From Lentimicrobiaceae bacterium (lineage in GTDB: Bacteria; Bacteroidota; Bacteroidia; Bacteroidales; WCHB1-69), in assembly GCA_009787675.1 (NCBI GenBank), contig WQSU01000010.1, positions 1 through 19,368 on the forward strand: DNA of 19,368 nucleotides. Direction: 5' to 3'. Numbering within the stretch: the first letter of the stretch is position 1; the number at the start of each line of letters is the position of its first letter. Positions 1 to 6,982 of this stretch are shown piece by piece. The translations under genes were made by a program, and so were the position numbers. The notes below the pieces were generated by a model. That model was not told the DNA's origin and searched no databases. It saw only the letters and a program-made list of their open reading frames with translations.

Positions 1-759
1 ATGAAAGAAGAGAGACGTCAAATTAAAGAAAAGGATGAAAAAGCAAAGCAAAAGCAGAAAGAGAGAGATGAAAAAGCAAAGCAAAAGCAGAAAGAGAGAG
101 ATGAAAAAGCAAAGCAAAAGCAGAAAGAGAGAGATGAAAAAGCAAAGCAAAAGCAGAAAGAAAGAGATGAAAAAGCAAAGCAAAAGCAGAAAGAGAGAGA
201 TGAAAAAGAGCAGCAAAAGCAGAAAGAGAGAGATGAAAAAGAGCAGCAAAAGCAGAAAGAAAGGGATGAAAAAGCAAAACAAGAGCAAGAGGAAAGGGAT
301 AAAAGAATAGACGAAAGATTGGAGAAACTTGGGAAATATATAGGCGGTATTTCTCACAGTAATGGCGAGTTTGCAGAAGAATATTTTTACAATGCTTTTA
401 AACAAAACATGAGTTTTGTGAATGAAAACTTTGATAGAATCAAAAGAAATTTGTCCTATAATAATGGTACTCTTGAGGCAGAGTTTGACCTTGTGTTGTT
501 CAATGGAAAGAGTGCGGCGCTTATTGAGATAAAGTATAATGCCAAACCTGACAATATTGAAATAGATTCATTAATATCTCGCGTAGAGGTTTTTAGAGTC
601 TTGTTCCCGGAATATGCGCACTACAATATTTACTTGGGGGTTGCCGCCATGTCGTTCAAAAAGAACTTGCCTTGGAGGTTGCACCGTGCAGGCATCGCCA
701 CCATTCGTCCAGTGGGGAAAAAGATAGTAGTCTATGATAAGAATGTGAAGGTGTTCTGA
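1..759 (+). CDS. Coiled-coil repeat protein with C-terminal PD-(D/E)XK nuclease-like domain
   Basis: The protein has two halves. Residues 12-99 are eight 11-residue units (DEKAKQKQKER and close variants), very rich in K, E and Q, which should form a long charged helix or coiled coil. Residues 110-252 look like a PD-(D/E)XK nuclease-fold domain of the kind found in DUF3782-like bacterial proteins: a helix with GEFAEEYF (E126/E127), then E161-x-D163 on one strand, and E176-I-K178 after a strand (ALIEIKY). These match the usual E...D...ExK metal-site pattern. No substrate or partner can be read from the sequence. There is no signal peptide, so it is probably cytoplasmic. The window opens exactly at this ATG, so an upstream start cannot be excluded. 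It lies 51 bp before the C25 peptidase gene, which has its own promoter. The fold call is moderately sure; nuclease activity is inference. Confidence 0.75.
   Translation: MKEERRQIKEKDEKAKQKQKERDEKAKQKQKERDEKAKQKQKERDEKAKQKQKERDEKAKQKQKERDEKEQQKQKERDEKEQQKQKERDEKAKQEQEERDKRIDERLEKLGKYIGGISHSNGEFAEEYFYNAFKQNMSFVNENFDRIKRNLSYNNGTLEAEFDLVLFNGKSAALIEIKYNAKPDNIEIDSLISRVEVFRVLFPEYAHYNIYLGVAAMSFKKNLPWRLHRAGIATIRPVGKKIVVYDKNVKVF
34..297 (+). repeat. 33-bp in-frame tandem repeat, 8 units
   Basis: Eight consecutive 33-bp units encode DEKAKQKQKER (five copies), DEKEQQKQKER (two copies) and DEKAKQEQEER (one copy). The DNA copies are nearly identical, differing mainly at agagag/aaagag positions and at the two E-Q variants, which suggests recent duplication by slippage or unequal crossover. 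The unit length is a multiple of three, so copy-number change would keep the gene in frame. Confidence 0.95.
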
Positions 760-782
760 AATTAAGAATCGAATCGAAAATA

Positions 783-790
783 TATTTTTG
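783..790 (+). promoter_or_regulatory. Bacteroidota-type -7 box for the C25 peptidase gene
   Basis: TATTTTTG fits TAnnTTTG and is followed by CGGC, as at other promoters in this window. It lies 20 bp before the ATG at 811, giving a very short leader. No clear TTG -33 element is seen at the usual distance. Confidence 0.55.
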
Positions 791-810
791 CGGCAAAATT
801 TATTACCCTC

Positions 811-3096
811 ATGAAGAAAACAATTCTGTCCGTCTTTGCATTAACAATTTTCGTTTTACTAAATGCACAAGTTCACTACCAAATACATGAAAACAGTTAT
901 CAAAAAATAGCTATATCATTTATTTTTAATAATTTACAATCCATTGATGTAGATACAGAAGAGGGTAAATTCTCACGTATTTTTATGGAAGGATGCGGCG
1001 GAAGTCACTCTGTGGGAAATCCAGAACTGCCCGTTTCCGTCAACATGTTGGAAATTCCCATATTTGGCGATTATGTGCTTAATGTGTATGCTAAAGAGTT
1101 TGAAATTTTTGATGCTAAAGAATTGGAAATCAACAATCCTGTTTATCCTGCACAACCCTCAAAATCAAAAACTCATCAAAATCCTGTTGAATTTTTTTAC
1201 AATAAAAATACCTATCAAATAGATGCTTTCTATGCTTTACCACTGGCGCAATTTAAAGAAGTGGGCATGATGCGTAATATCAATTTGGGAGAACTTTATG
1301 TGTCTCCGGTGCAATATAATCCTGTAACTCAAGAAATTAAACTCTATAAAGCCATTGATGTTGAAATTCTGTTTAAAAAAACAGAGTTAGTTAAGACACA
1401 AGCGATTAAAGATCTACATCAAAGTCCGTTATTCCATTCATCCCATATTATTAATCCGATGAACAATAGTAGGGCGGAGTTTTCCAACGCCCCCATTAAA
1501 TACTTAATAGTTGCCCACGCCATGTTTAGAGATCAGCTAAATACCTTCATAGCATGGAAAAAAAGAAAAGGCTTTTTGGTAGAAATTGGCTACACTGATG
1601 ATGAAAATGTAGGAACGGGCGCAGCTTCAATTGCTAATTTCATAACCTCACATTATACCGATGCTACGCCGGATAATCCTGCACCCACCTTCGTATTGCT
1701 GGTAGGCGATATACAACAGATTCCAGCATTTACAGGATTGAAAGGACATACAACTGATTTATACTATTTTACATGGGCAGGCGGAAACCTGCCGTGCTGC
1801 TACTATGGGCGTTTTTCCGCTCAAAATCTAAATCAACTCATCCCGCAAATTGAAAAAACATTACAATATGAACAATATACCATGCCCGATCCTAACTATT
1901 TAAACAATATTAGTTTAATTGCAGGATATGATTCAAATGAAGCTCCAATATATGGCAATGGTTTTGTAAACTATGCTACACAACATTATGCAAATCAGGA
2001 ATATGGATATTCAACAATTTATGCGCATTTTCATCCTTGTAATACAATAAATGAAGCTGAACAGATTCGCTCTGAAATTGGCGCCGGAGTAGGAATTGCA
2101 AACTTTACTGCACACTGTAGTCCCTCCGGTTGGAGTAGTCCTAGTTTTTCCGTAAATCATGTTTCCAACATGAATAACATGAATAAATATGGTTTGATGA
2201 TAGGAAATTGTTGTGAATCAAACAAGTTCGATTCAAATGAGTGTTTTGGTGAAGCATTGCTTCGTGCATCGGGCAAAGGCGCTGTGGGTTATATTGGCGC
2301 CACAGATGATACCTATTGGGATGAAGACTATTATTGGTCTATAGGTTTTAGAAACAATTGTACTGCAAATCCTCAATATGATCCCACACATTTAGGCGCT
2401 TACGACAGATTGTTTCACTTACATGATGAAAACTATAATCATTGGTCGACCACTTTTGGCGCTATGATTTTTGCAGGAAACTCTGCCATACAAGCCTTTA
2501 CTTTAGATGATTATATGAAAAAATACTATTGGGAAATTTACCACCTTATGGGCGATCCTTCTATTATGACATATTTAACAAAACCTGTTCCAATGCCAGT
2601 GGAAATTAATAATGTGATCCCTTTTGGAGACAGCACCTTGAGTGCTAAAGTAGCGCCTTATGCTTACTGTGCCTTAACCGATAGTGCAGGCGAACTTGTT
2701 TACGCCGGTTTTGCCGATGCCAACGGGGATATTACCCTGAAATTTGCCCCGAAGGAGGCTTACAATTACTATGAATTTGCTGCATGGGCACAAAATCATA
2801 TCCAATATTTCAAAACCGTTTACTTTGGTTATGTTGGTTTAAATGAAAACGATAAAACCAGTGCATGCACTGTTTACCCCAACCCAACCAACGGAGAATT
2901 ACGAATTACGAATCACGAATTTGGAATTACGGATGTTGAAATCTTTGACATTTACGGCAAACAACTATCATCTCATCATTTCATTCCCCAAGCATCTCAT
3001 CATCTCATCAACATCTCCCATTTTCAGGCGGGGATCTATTTTTTGAAAATTATTACAGAAAAAGGAATAGAAGTGCAGAAAATAATTAAAATTTAG
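811..3096 (+). CDS. Gingipain-like C25 family cysteine peptidase with T9SS sorting domain
   Basis: A secreted cysteine peptidase, probably exported across the inner membrane by Sec and across the outer membrane by the type IX system. Residues 1-19 are a signal peptide ending LLNAQ. A propeptide-like region follows to about 225, then the C25 peptidase domain from about 228 (PIKYLIVAHAMFRDQL) to about 590 (HLMGDPSIM). Candidate catalytic residues are H435 in NFTAHCSPSGW and C467 in MIGNCCESNKF, followed by the gingipain-like ECFGEALLRA and GAVGYIGATDDTYW stretches. An Ig-like segment covers about 597-680. The last 75 residues, from VYPNPTNGE (YPNP at 689-692) to the C-terminus, form a type A sorting domain ending KIIKI. 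H435 is followed by Cys rather than the Gly common in the family. The sorting domain contains two simple-repeat blocks, annotated separately. Cleavage specificity cannot be predicted. Confidence 0.9.
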   Translation: MKKTILSVFALTIFVLLNAQVHYQIHENSYQKIAISFIFNNLQSIDVDTEEGKFSRIFMEGCGGSHSVGNPELPVSVNMLEIPIFGDYVLNVYAKEFEIFDAKELEINNPVYPAQPSKSKTHQNPVEFFYNKNTYQIDAFYALPLAQFKEVGMMRNINLGELYVSPVQYNPVTQEIKLYKAIDVEILFKKTELVKTQAIKDLHQSPLFHSSHIINPMNNSRAEFSNAPIKYLIVAHAMFRDQLNTFIAWKKRKGFLVEIGYTDDENVGTGAASIANFITSHYTDATPDNPAPTFVLLVGDIQQIPAFTGLKGHTTDLYYFTWAGGNLPCCYYGRFSAQNLNQLIPQIEKTLQYEQYTMPDPNYLNNISLIAGYDSNEAPIYGNGFVNYATQHYANQEYGYSTIYAHFHPCNTINEAEQIRSEIGAGVGIANFTAHCSPSGWSSPSFSVNHVSNMNNMNKYGLMIGNCCESNKFDSNECFGEALLRASGKGAVGYIGATDDTYWDEDYYWSIGFRNNCTANPQYDPTHLGAYDRLFHLHDENYNHWSTTFGAMIFAGNSAIQAFTLDDYMKKYYWEIYHLMGDPSIMTYLTKPVPMPVEINNVIPFGDSTLSAKVAPYAYCALTDSAGELVYAGFADANGDITLKFAPKEAYNYYEFAAWAQNHIQYFKTVYFGYVGLNENDKTSACTVYPNPTNGELRITNHEFGITDVEIFDIYGKQLSSHHFIPQASHHLINISHFQAGIYFLKIITEKGIEVQKIIKI
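2897..2931 (+). repeat. Heptamer repeat (AATTACG)x5 inside the sorting domain
   Basis: Five tandem 7-mers: AATTACG, AATTACG, AATCACG, AATTTGG, AATTACG. They are translated as part of ELRITNHEFGITD between the YPNPTNG strand and the VEIFDIYGKQL strand of the sorting domain. Similar AATTACG runs are familiar as intergenic simple repeats in Bacteroidota; their presence here is seen directly, their origin is inferred. Confidence 0.85.
2969..3016 (+). repeat. Octamer repeat (CATCTCAT) inside the sorting domain
   Basis: Octamers CATCTCAT, CATTTCAT, a diverged TCCCCAAG, CATCTCAT, CATCTCAT and a partial copy run in tandem. They encode the His/Ser-rich stretch SSHHFIPQASHHLINISHF, placed between two predicted beta strands of the same sorting domain as the heptamer block. 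Confidence 0.8.
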
Positions 3097-3179
3097 CGAA
3101 TTTCTGAGCTCCCTGTATTTAGTGCAACACAAAAAACCATCCATATTTACCATGAAAGCGTAGCATTGTGATAATATTA

Positions 3180-3187
3180 TACTTTTG
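3180..3187 (+). promoter_or_regulatory. -7 box for the DUF1599 gene
   Basis: TACTTTTG matches TAnnTTTG and is followed by CAGC. It ends 33 bp before the ATG at 3221. It overlaps a possible TTG start at 3185, which is why the later ATG is the better start. No well-spaced -33 TTG is seen. Confidence 0.65.
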
Positions 3188-3220
3188 CAGCACTTTTTTA
3201 CCCCAAAGAAACCTCATTGT

Positions 3221-3766
3221 ATGGACACTTCTTCACAATTCGACCAAATAGAAAAAGTTTGTTATGAACTGTTTACAAAAAAAGCAATAGATTATGGTAC
3301 CGCTTGGCGCATTTTGCGCATCAGTTCTTTAACAGACCAAATCTATATTAAAGCGCAAAGAATCAGGAGTCTTCAGGAAAAGGGAGTGGCAAAAGTGGAT
3401 GAAGGGGTTGTGCCGGAGTTTATTGGCATTATCAATTATTCTGTTATGGCGTTGATACAGTTGGAAATAGGAGTTGCTGATTCTTACGAAGGAATGATCT
3501 CCCCCGAAGAAGCATCTCAGTTTTATCTCAAATATATTCACAATGCTAAAGCGTTAATGCTCAATAAAAACCATGATTATGGAGAGGCGTGGCGCAATAT
3601 GCGTGTTGCCTCTTTAACCGATATTATTCTGATGAAATTACTGCGCATTAAACAAATTGAAGATAACGAGGGTCTGACTATCGTTTCCGAAGGATTGGAC
3701 GCCAATTATTATGATATTATTAATTATGCGGTGTTTGCGCTTATTAAATTAACAATTAATAATTAA
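3221..3766 (+). CDS. DUF1599 (Nmad1) domain protein with duplicated domain
   Basis: A 181-residue protein of the DUF1599 family, also called nucleotide modification-associated domain 1. The molecular role is not established. The domain occurs twice: residues 24-81 contain DYGTAWRILRISSLTDQI and end INYSVMALIQLE, while residues 119-177 contain DYGEAWRNMRVASLTDII and end INYAVFALIKLT. The shared pattern is DYGxAWRxxRxxSLTD, then R-I, then I-INYxVxALIxL. I start it at the ATG at 3221 because the in-frame TTG at 3185 lies inside the promoter -7 box and would add a non-conserved leader. The BT_3928-type gene follows 33 bp downstream on the same strand, a pairing commonly seen in Bacteroidales, so the two are probably co-transcribed. 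No signal peptide or membrane segment is visible. Confidence 0.85.
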   Translation: MDTSSQFDQIEKVCYELFTKKAIDYGTAWRILRISSLTDQIYIKAQRIRSLQEKGVAKVDEGVVPEFIGIINYSVMALIQLEIGVADSYEGMISPEEASQFYLKYIHNAKALMLNKNHDYGEAWRNMRVASLTDIILMKLLRIKQIEDNEGLTIVSEGLDANYYDIINYAVFALIKLTINN

Positions 3767-3799
3767 GAATTTGAATTTAAATTTATAAATCATAACATC

Positions 3800-5038
3800 A
3801 TGTATAATAAACACCAAAATCAAAGAACAGTAAAGAAACAAAAAGAACCTATTTGGCTTATAATTTTGCGTTTAGCGTTGGCTGGTCTTTTTCTCTATTC
3901 AGGTTTTGTAAAAGCGGTTGACCCAGTAGCTTCGGGCATCAAAATGGATGAGTATTTTACTTCCTTTGGCATGGGTTTCATGCACCCGTTTTCTTTGTGG
4001 ATAGGTATGCTAATGAATATTGCGGAATTTACGCTGGGTTTTATGCTCCTTTTTAAAATTAGAGTAAAACTTACCTCTTTGGGGTACCTTTTGTTTATGC
4101 TGTTTTTCTTCTTTTTAACAGCATGGTTAGCTATTGCAGAGCACCTTGAAGTAAATTATGGATACAATTTCGGCGTAGTGAAAGACTGTGGATGCTTCGG
4201 GCAAGCTATCCAAATGAGTAACTTGGAAACATTCCTTAAAAATGTAGTGATTTTAGCCGGCGTTCTCATTATTTTCGGCAAACGCAAAACCATTTACGAT
4301 ATTAGATTAACGATACTCGGTCAATGGATCCTTGCTTTTGTGGGCGCCGGAGCCGTGTTGTTGTTGCAAGTCTATTGCATGCGAAATCTGCCAATTATTG
4401 AATTTCGCAATATGAAAATTGATCCCAACACGCTGGAAAAAGTAAATATTAATTGGAACAAAGGAAATAACGTAGCAGATATTTTCGTAGAAAAACCCGC
4501 AGAAATAAATGTTCTTTTCTTATATGCCAATGAAAAAGGAGAAGAAAAATTATTGTCGATGGAAGAGATGGAAAACATTACAGACTCTTATCCTAAATTC
4601 TACGAAGAGTTTAATTATGTAGATCGTGTTGACTCTGTGATTGCTGAAGCCGTTAAGTCTGTCGTTCCCGGATTTTTTATGTTAGACGAACAGGGAAGAG
4701 ATTTTGCCGGCATTTATCTGACTAAAGAATTGGTTTACATACTTTTTATGCATGATTTAGATGAAGCGCCCCCCAAGGCATTACAATCGGAAAACTTGAA
4801 AAGCCTCATCGCGCATTGCAACAAAAACAAAATTGATTTAGTAGCCATTACCAACACACCTCCCGAAGGAATAGATATGTTTGCTAAAACTCACAAACTC
4901 CCGTTCCCCATCTATTACAATCCGATTGACCCTGTAAAAGGTCCTTTTATCGTTCGTGATGCCATCCGTTCTAATCCGGGACTCATTGTGCTGAAAAATG
5001 GAATTATTGTAGAAAAGAAGAGCTGGCATAATTTCTAA
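3800..5038 (+). CDS. BT_3928 family protein: DoxX/MauE-like membrane domain plus C-terminal soluble domain
   Basis: A 412-residue inner-membrane protein. The N-terminal half has about five membrane segments (roughly 18-37, 63-84, 92-113, 144-160, 172-192). It carries the DoxX-like start FLYSGFVKAVDPVASGIKM and a cysteine pair in VKDCGCFGQ (C130, C132), as in DoxX/MauE-type membrane redox proteins. The C-terminal half, from about 200, is a soluble domain that may be thioredoxin-like; segments such as IDLVAITNTPPEGIDMF and PGLIVLKNGIIVEKK resemble the later part of such a fold, but no CxxC is present. The family is conserved in Bacteroidales and its substrate is unknown. The CGC motif suggests a role in thiol or quinone redox chemistry, which is inference. 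It probably shares a transcript with the DUF1599 gene upstream. Confidence 0.85.
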   Translation: MYNKHQNQRTVKKQKEPIWLIILRLALAGLFLYSGFVKAVDPVASGIKMDEYFTSFGMGFMHPFSLWIGMLMNIAEFTLGFMLLFKIRVKLTSLGYLLFMLFFFFLTAWLAIAEHLEVNYGYNFGVVKDCGCFGQAIQMSNLETFLKNVVILAGVLIIFGKRKTIYDIRLTILGQWILAFVGAGAVLLLQVYCMRNLPIIEFRNMKIDPNTLEKVNINWNKGNNVADIFVEKPAEINVLFLYANEKGEEKLLSMEEMENITDSYPKFYEEFNYVDRVDSVIAEAVKSVVPGFFMLDEQGRDFAGIYLTKELVYILFMHDLDEAPPKALQSENLKSLIAHCNKNKIDLVAITNTPPEGIDMFAKTHKLPFPIYYNPIDPVKGPFIVRDAIRSNPGLIVLKNGIIVEKKSWHNF

Positions 5039-5082
5039 TGTATTATGTAAGAAACAAAAAAGAGATTCTTACAAAAAAAATT

Positions 5083-5255
5083 ATGAAGTAGGGCTCTTAC
5101 CCATTTTGGCTCTATTATTAAAGCCAAGTCAGTTGAGAAAGGGATTTCTGAGAAGCAATTAGCAATGATGATTGGTCGCAATCTTTCTACCGTTCATTAC
5201 AGGTTTTTAAAAAAATCCTGAATTTTGGGATGTTTTCTTATTAATTATGAAATAA
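5083..5255 (+). pseudogene. Remnant of a small XRE-type helix-turn-helix gene
   Basis: The frame read from 5093 gives ALTHFGSIIKAKSVEKG, continuing ISEKQLAMMIGRNLSTVHYR and FLKKS, then TGA at 5219. This resembles short Bacteroidota XRE-like proteins of the pattern HFG..I...EKG.S...LA...GR..S.V...F. The frame has no usable start: TGA lies just upstream at 5084, and the ATG at 5083 is in another frame and stops at once (MK-stop). After an A7 run at 5209-5215, dropping one A would continue the reading as NPEFWDVFLLIMK to a TAA at 5253. The gene therefore looks broken at both ends. It sits between the BT_3928 gene and the tRNA. A sequencing error in the A-run could explain the second break but not the first. 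Confidence 0.5.
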
Positions 5256-5280
5256 ATCGGCAAAAGCAGGCATTTCTTTT

Positions 5281-5324
5281 AAAAGAAAAATCGCTAACAA
5301 TTTTATAAACAAATTATTAGCGAT
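5281..5324 (-). terminator. Rho-independent terminator downstream of tRNA-Cys
   Basis: On the minus strand, an AT-rich inverted repeat begins 8 nt after the tRNA 3' end. ATCGCTAATAATTT pairs with AAATTGTTAGCGAT (one mismatch in 14) around a 7-nt loop, at 5290-5324. It runs into TTTTTCTTTT at 5290-5281. Confidence 0.75.
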
Positions 5325-5332
5325 CCTTTCTG

Positions 5333-5403
5333 AGGTCTCTCCCGGATTCGAACCGGAGTAAACGGTTTTGCAGACCGGCGCCTAGCCACTCGGCCAAGAG
5401 ACC
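5333..5403 (-). tRNA. tRNA-Cys (anticodon GCA)
   Basis: Read on the minus strand, the 71-nt gene has a 7-bp acceptor stem (GGTCTCT with AGAGACC), a D-arm GCC/GGC, an anticodon stem CCGGT/ACCGG with loop CTGCAAA, and a T-arm with GGTTCGAATCC. The anticodon is GCA. The discriminator base is U, as expected for cysteine tRNAs. CCA is not encoded. The 5' end is 25 nt downstream of the OstA-like stop codon. Confidence 0.97.
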
Positions 5404-5414
5404 AAATAAGGCGG

Positions 5415-5422
5415 CGAAAATA
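5415..5422 (-). promoter_or_regulatory. -7 box for tRNA-Cys
   Basis: Minus-strand TATTTTCG followed by CCGCC matches the TAnnTTYGCnGC pattern of other promoters here. It lies 12-19 nt upstream of the tRNA 5' end, between it and the OstA-like stop, so the tRNA can be made independently of the upstream operon. Confidence 0.5.
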
Positions 5423-5428
5423 TATTTT

Positions 5429-6982
5429 TTATTCAGAATTATCCCCCTGTTTCATTTTTTCTCTTGGAATGGGATTGGTAAAGATATCCGCAATCTCTTT
5501 GGGACGATAGGCATCTAACCAGCGAAACTCTTTTAAAATCCTGTCAGTCATGGGTAATTCCTTATCCGACCAAAACTTCCCATCAGGATAATCATAAAAT
5601 CGAAGTTCTTCTATTTCATTGTTTTGTAGAAAAATTTTCATCTCGTTAGTCTCCATTCTGTTAATGCCTATAAGCAAAGTATCCTCATCCATGACATAGT
5701 AAATGAGTTCCACATTATTGACAACATGTACCTGTTTTAACTCCTGATTTCGAATAATACCAAAAATATTTTTCCCCTTTACTTGATTAAATTCCACTTC
5801 ATCATACACATCAGAAATAATGAAGGCATCTTTTTGAAGTTCCAAAAGCGAAGTAACAGAGTCTATTACCGAAAACTTAATAGTATCTCCAAAAAGTTGG
5901 TTTTGGCTATTCCATACTACAGGATTGTAATACATATACCCAACAGAATCTTCAACATTGTATCTCATTGAATCGCAGGCGCCCTGCAAGTCTTTGCTAA
6001 AAAATTTCACATGAAAATAAGCCAGCATCAGTTGCGGGTTCTGAGCAGTATCGAAGTACATTTTCAATGTATCGGCGTGCAAATAGAGAGAATCGCTTTT
6101 TTCTTTATCAATCATAATGAATAGGGCACTGTCAGTAACCCAAGTCCAACCACCATTTTCAGAGTATTCACCGTAATTTCCTTTCACGATAAAATTTCGA
6201 GACGTATCAAGAAGGGTAATATTGTTTTTTACAATTCCAAATCCCTGATTTTTATCGTAATAAGCAGTGTCGGTGGTAAGTTCCTGATTTTCATTAATCA
6301 ACTTAACACTATCAATTAAGAGGGAAAAATCATTGCGGGTGTCATACCATCCGGAATTTGTAAAAATATTGTTTTCGTCTGATATTAAGTGTGTTCGACA
6401 TAAGAAATAGACAACTTCCGTATTTGTGTTATAGTTAAATGAGTCGCAAGTCATCGTATAGGTAGGATTTACTAATGTAACTTCTCTTCTGAATTGGGCA
6501 AGATTGCTGTGTGTACTATACCTTCCAATTCTACTGGTTAATGTATCTTCTTTAGAAATCATTTTTCCTCCGGTAACATAGTACCCTAATCCTTCATCTG
6601 TATTGTAAATCAAGCTATCTGTATAAAGTGTCGATCTATTATCCTTTAAAATAACCTTTCTGGAAATGGTAGAAATTTTTGAACTACCGTCATATACGGC
6701 TCTGTTTCCATAAAGTGTAACGGTGTCATTGACAAGTATTCTAACAGGTCTTCCAAAGGCAACCATTTTATTTTCGTCTATGTAGTAATAAGCGCTATCT
6801 GCGTAGCCTATTGTATTTTCATGCGTAAAAACAACATCTCCAATCAGCCTGTCAACTCCCGGAAGGTTATCATCATCATGATGTTGCCAGTCAGCGCTGA
6901 AAGTAATTTTTTTTCCTTGTTGCTGTGCCAAAAGAGAAAAAAAGTTACAAAAAATAAGAAAAAATATACAAAAGCGAGACAT
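5429..6982 (-). CDS. OstA/LptA-like envelope protein
   Basis: A 517-residue exported protein. Residues 1-20 are a signal peptide ending LLAQQ. The body resembles the OstA-like (OstA_2) proteins of Bacteroidota: repeated beta-strand units of the type DSAYYYIDENKMVAFGRPV, DSLIYNTDEGLGYYVTGG, DSFNYNTNTEVVYFLC and DTAYYDKNQGFGIVKN. Each has a D-(S/T) start and aromatic pairs, as in the LptA/LptD-N beta-jellyroll that carries lipopolysaccharide across the periplasm. A role in LPS transport is inferred from the family. The start ATG overlaps the stop of the MORN lipoprotein gene by one base (TAATG), which points to translational coupling. It is the last protein gene of the pcrA-xseB-lipoprotein string. 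Confidence 0.85.
   Translation of the reverse strand: MSRFCIFFLIFCNFFSLLAQQQGKKITFSADWQHHDDDNLPGVDRLIGDVVFTHENTIGYADSAYYYIDENKMVAFGRPVRILVNDTVTLYGNRAVYDGSSKISTISRKVILKDNRSTLYTDSLIYNTDEGLGYYVTGGKMISKEDTLTSRIGRYSTHSNLAQFRREVTLVNPTYTMTCDSFNYNTNTEVVYFLCRTHLISDENNIFTNSGWYDTRNDFSLLIDSVKLINENQELTTDTAYYDKNQGFGIVKNNITLLDTSRNFIVKGNYGEYSENGGWTWVTDSALFIMIDKEKSDSLYLHADTLKMYFDTAQNPQLMLAYFHVKFFSKDLQGACDSMRYNVEDSVGYMYYNPVVWNSQNQLFGDTIKFSVIDSVTSLLELQKDAFIISDVYDEVEFNQVKGKNIFGIIRNQELKQVHVVNNVELIYYVMDEDTLLIGINRMETNEMKIFLQNNEIEELRFYDYPDGKFWSDKELPMTDRILKEFRWLDAYRPKEIADIFTNPIPREKMKQGDNSE

Noticed and set aside
23..277. Long open frames on both strands across the 33-bp repeat, including a Phe/Leu/Ser-rich minus-strand frame
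   Set aside because: They arise because a repeat without stops in one frame tends to be open in others. The proteins are pure repeats with no other domain, and the plus-strand frame continues into a structured domain.
34..297. 33-bp repeats as a CRISPR array
   Set aside because: The repeats are directly adjacent with no unique spacers and encode protein.
3185..3220. TTG at 3185 as the start of the DUF1599 protein
   Set aside because: It lies inside the TACTTTTG -7 box, so the start would precede transcription. The ATG at 3221 directly precedes the conserved region.
5046..5073. TGTAAGAA/TTCTTACA inverted repeat as a terminator for the BT_3928 gene
   Set aside because: An 8-bp stem with a 12-nt loop followed by A residues rather than T residues on the plus strand; too weak to call.
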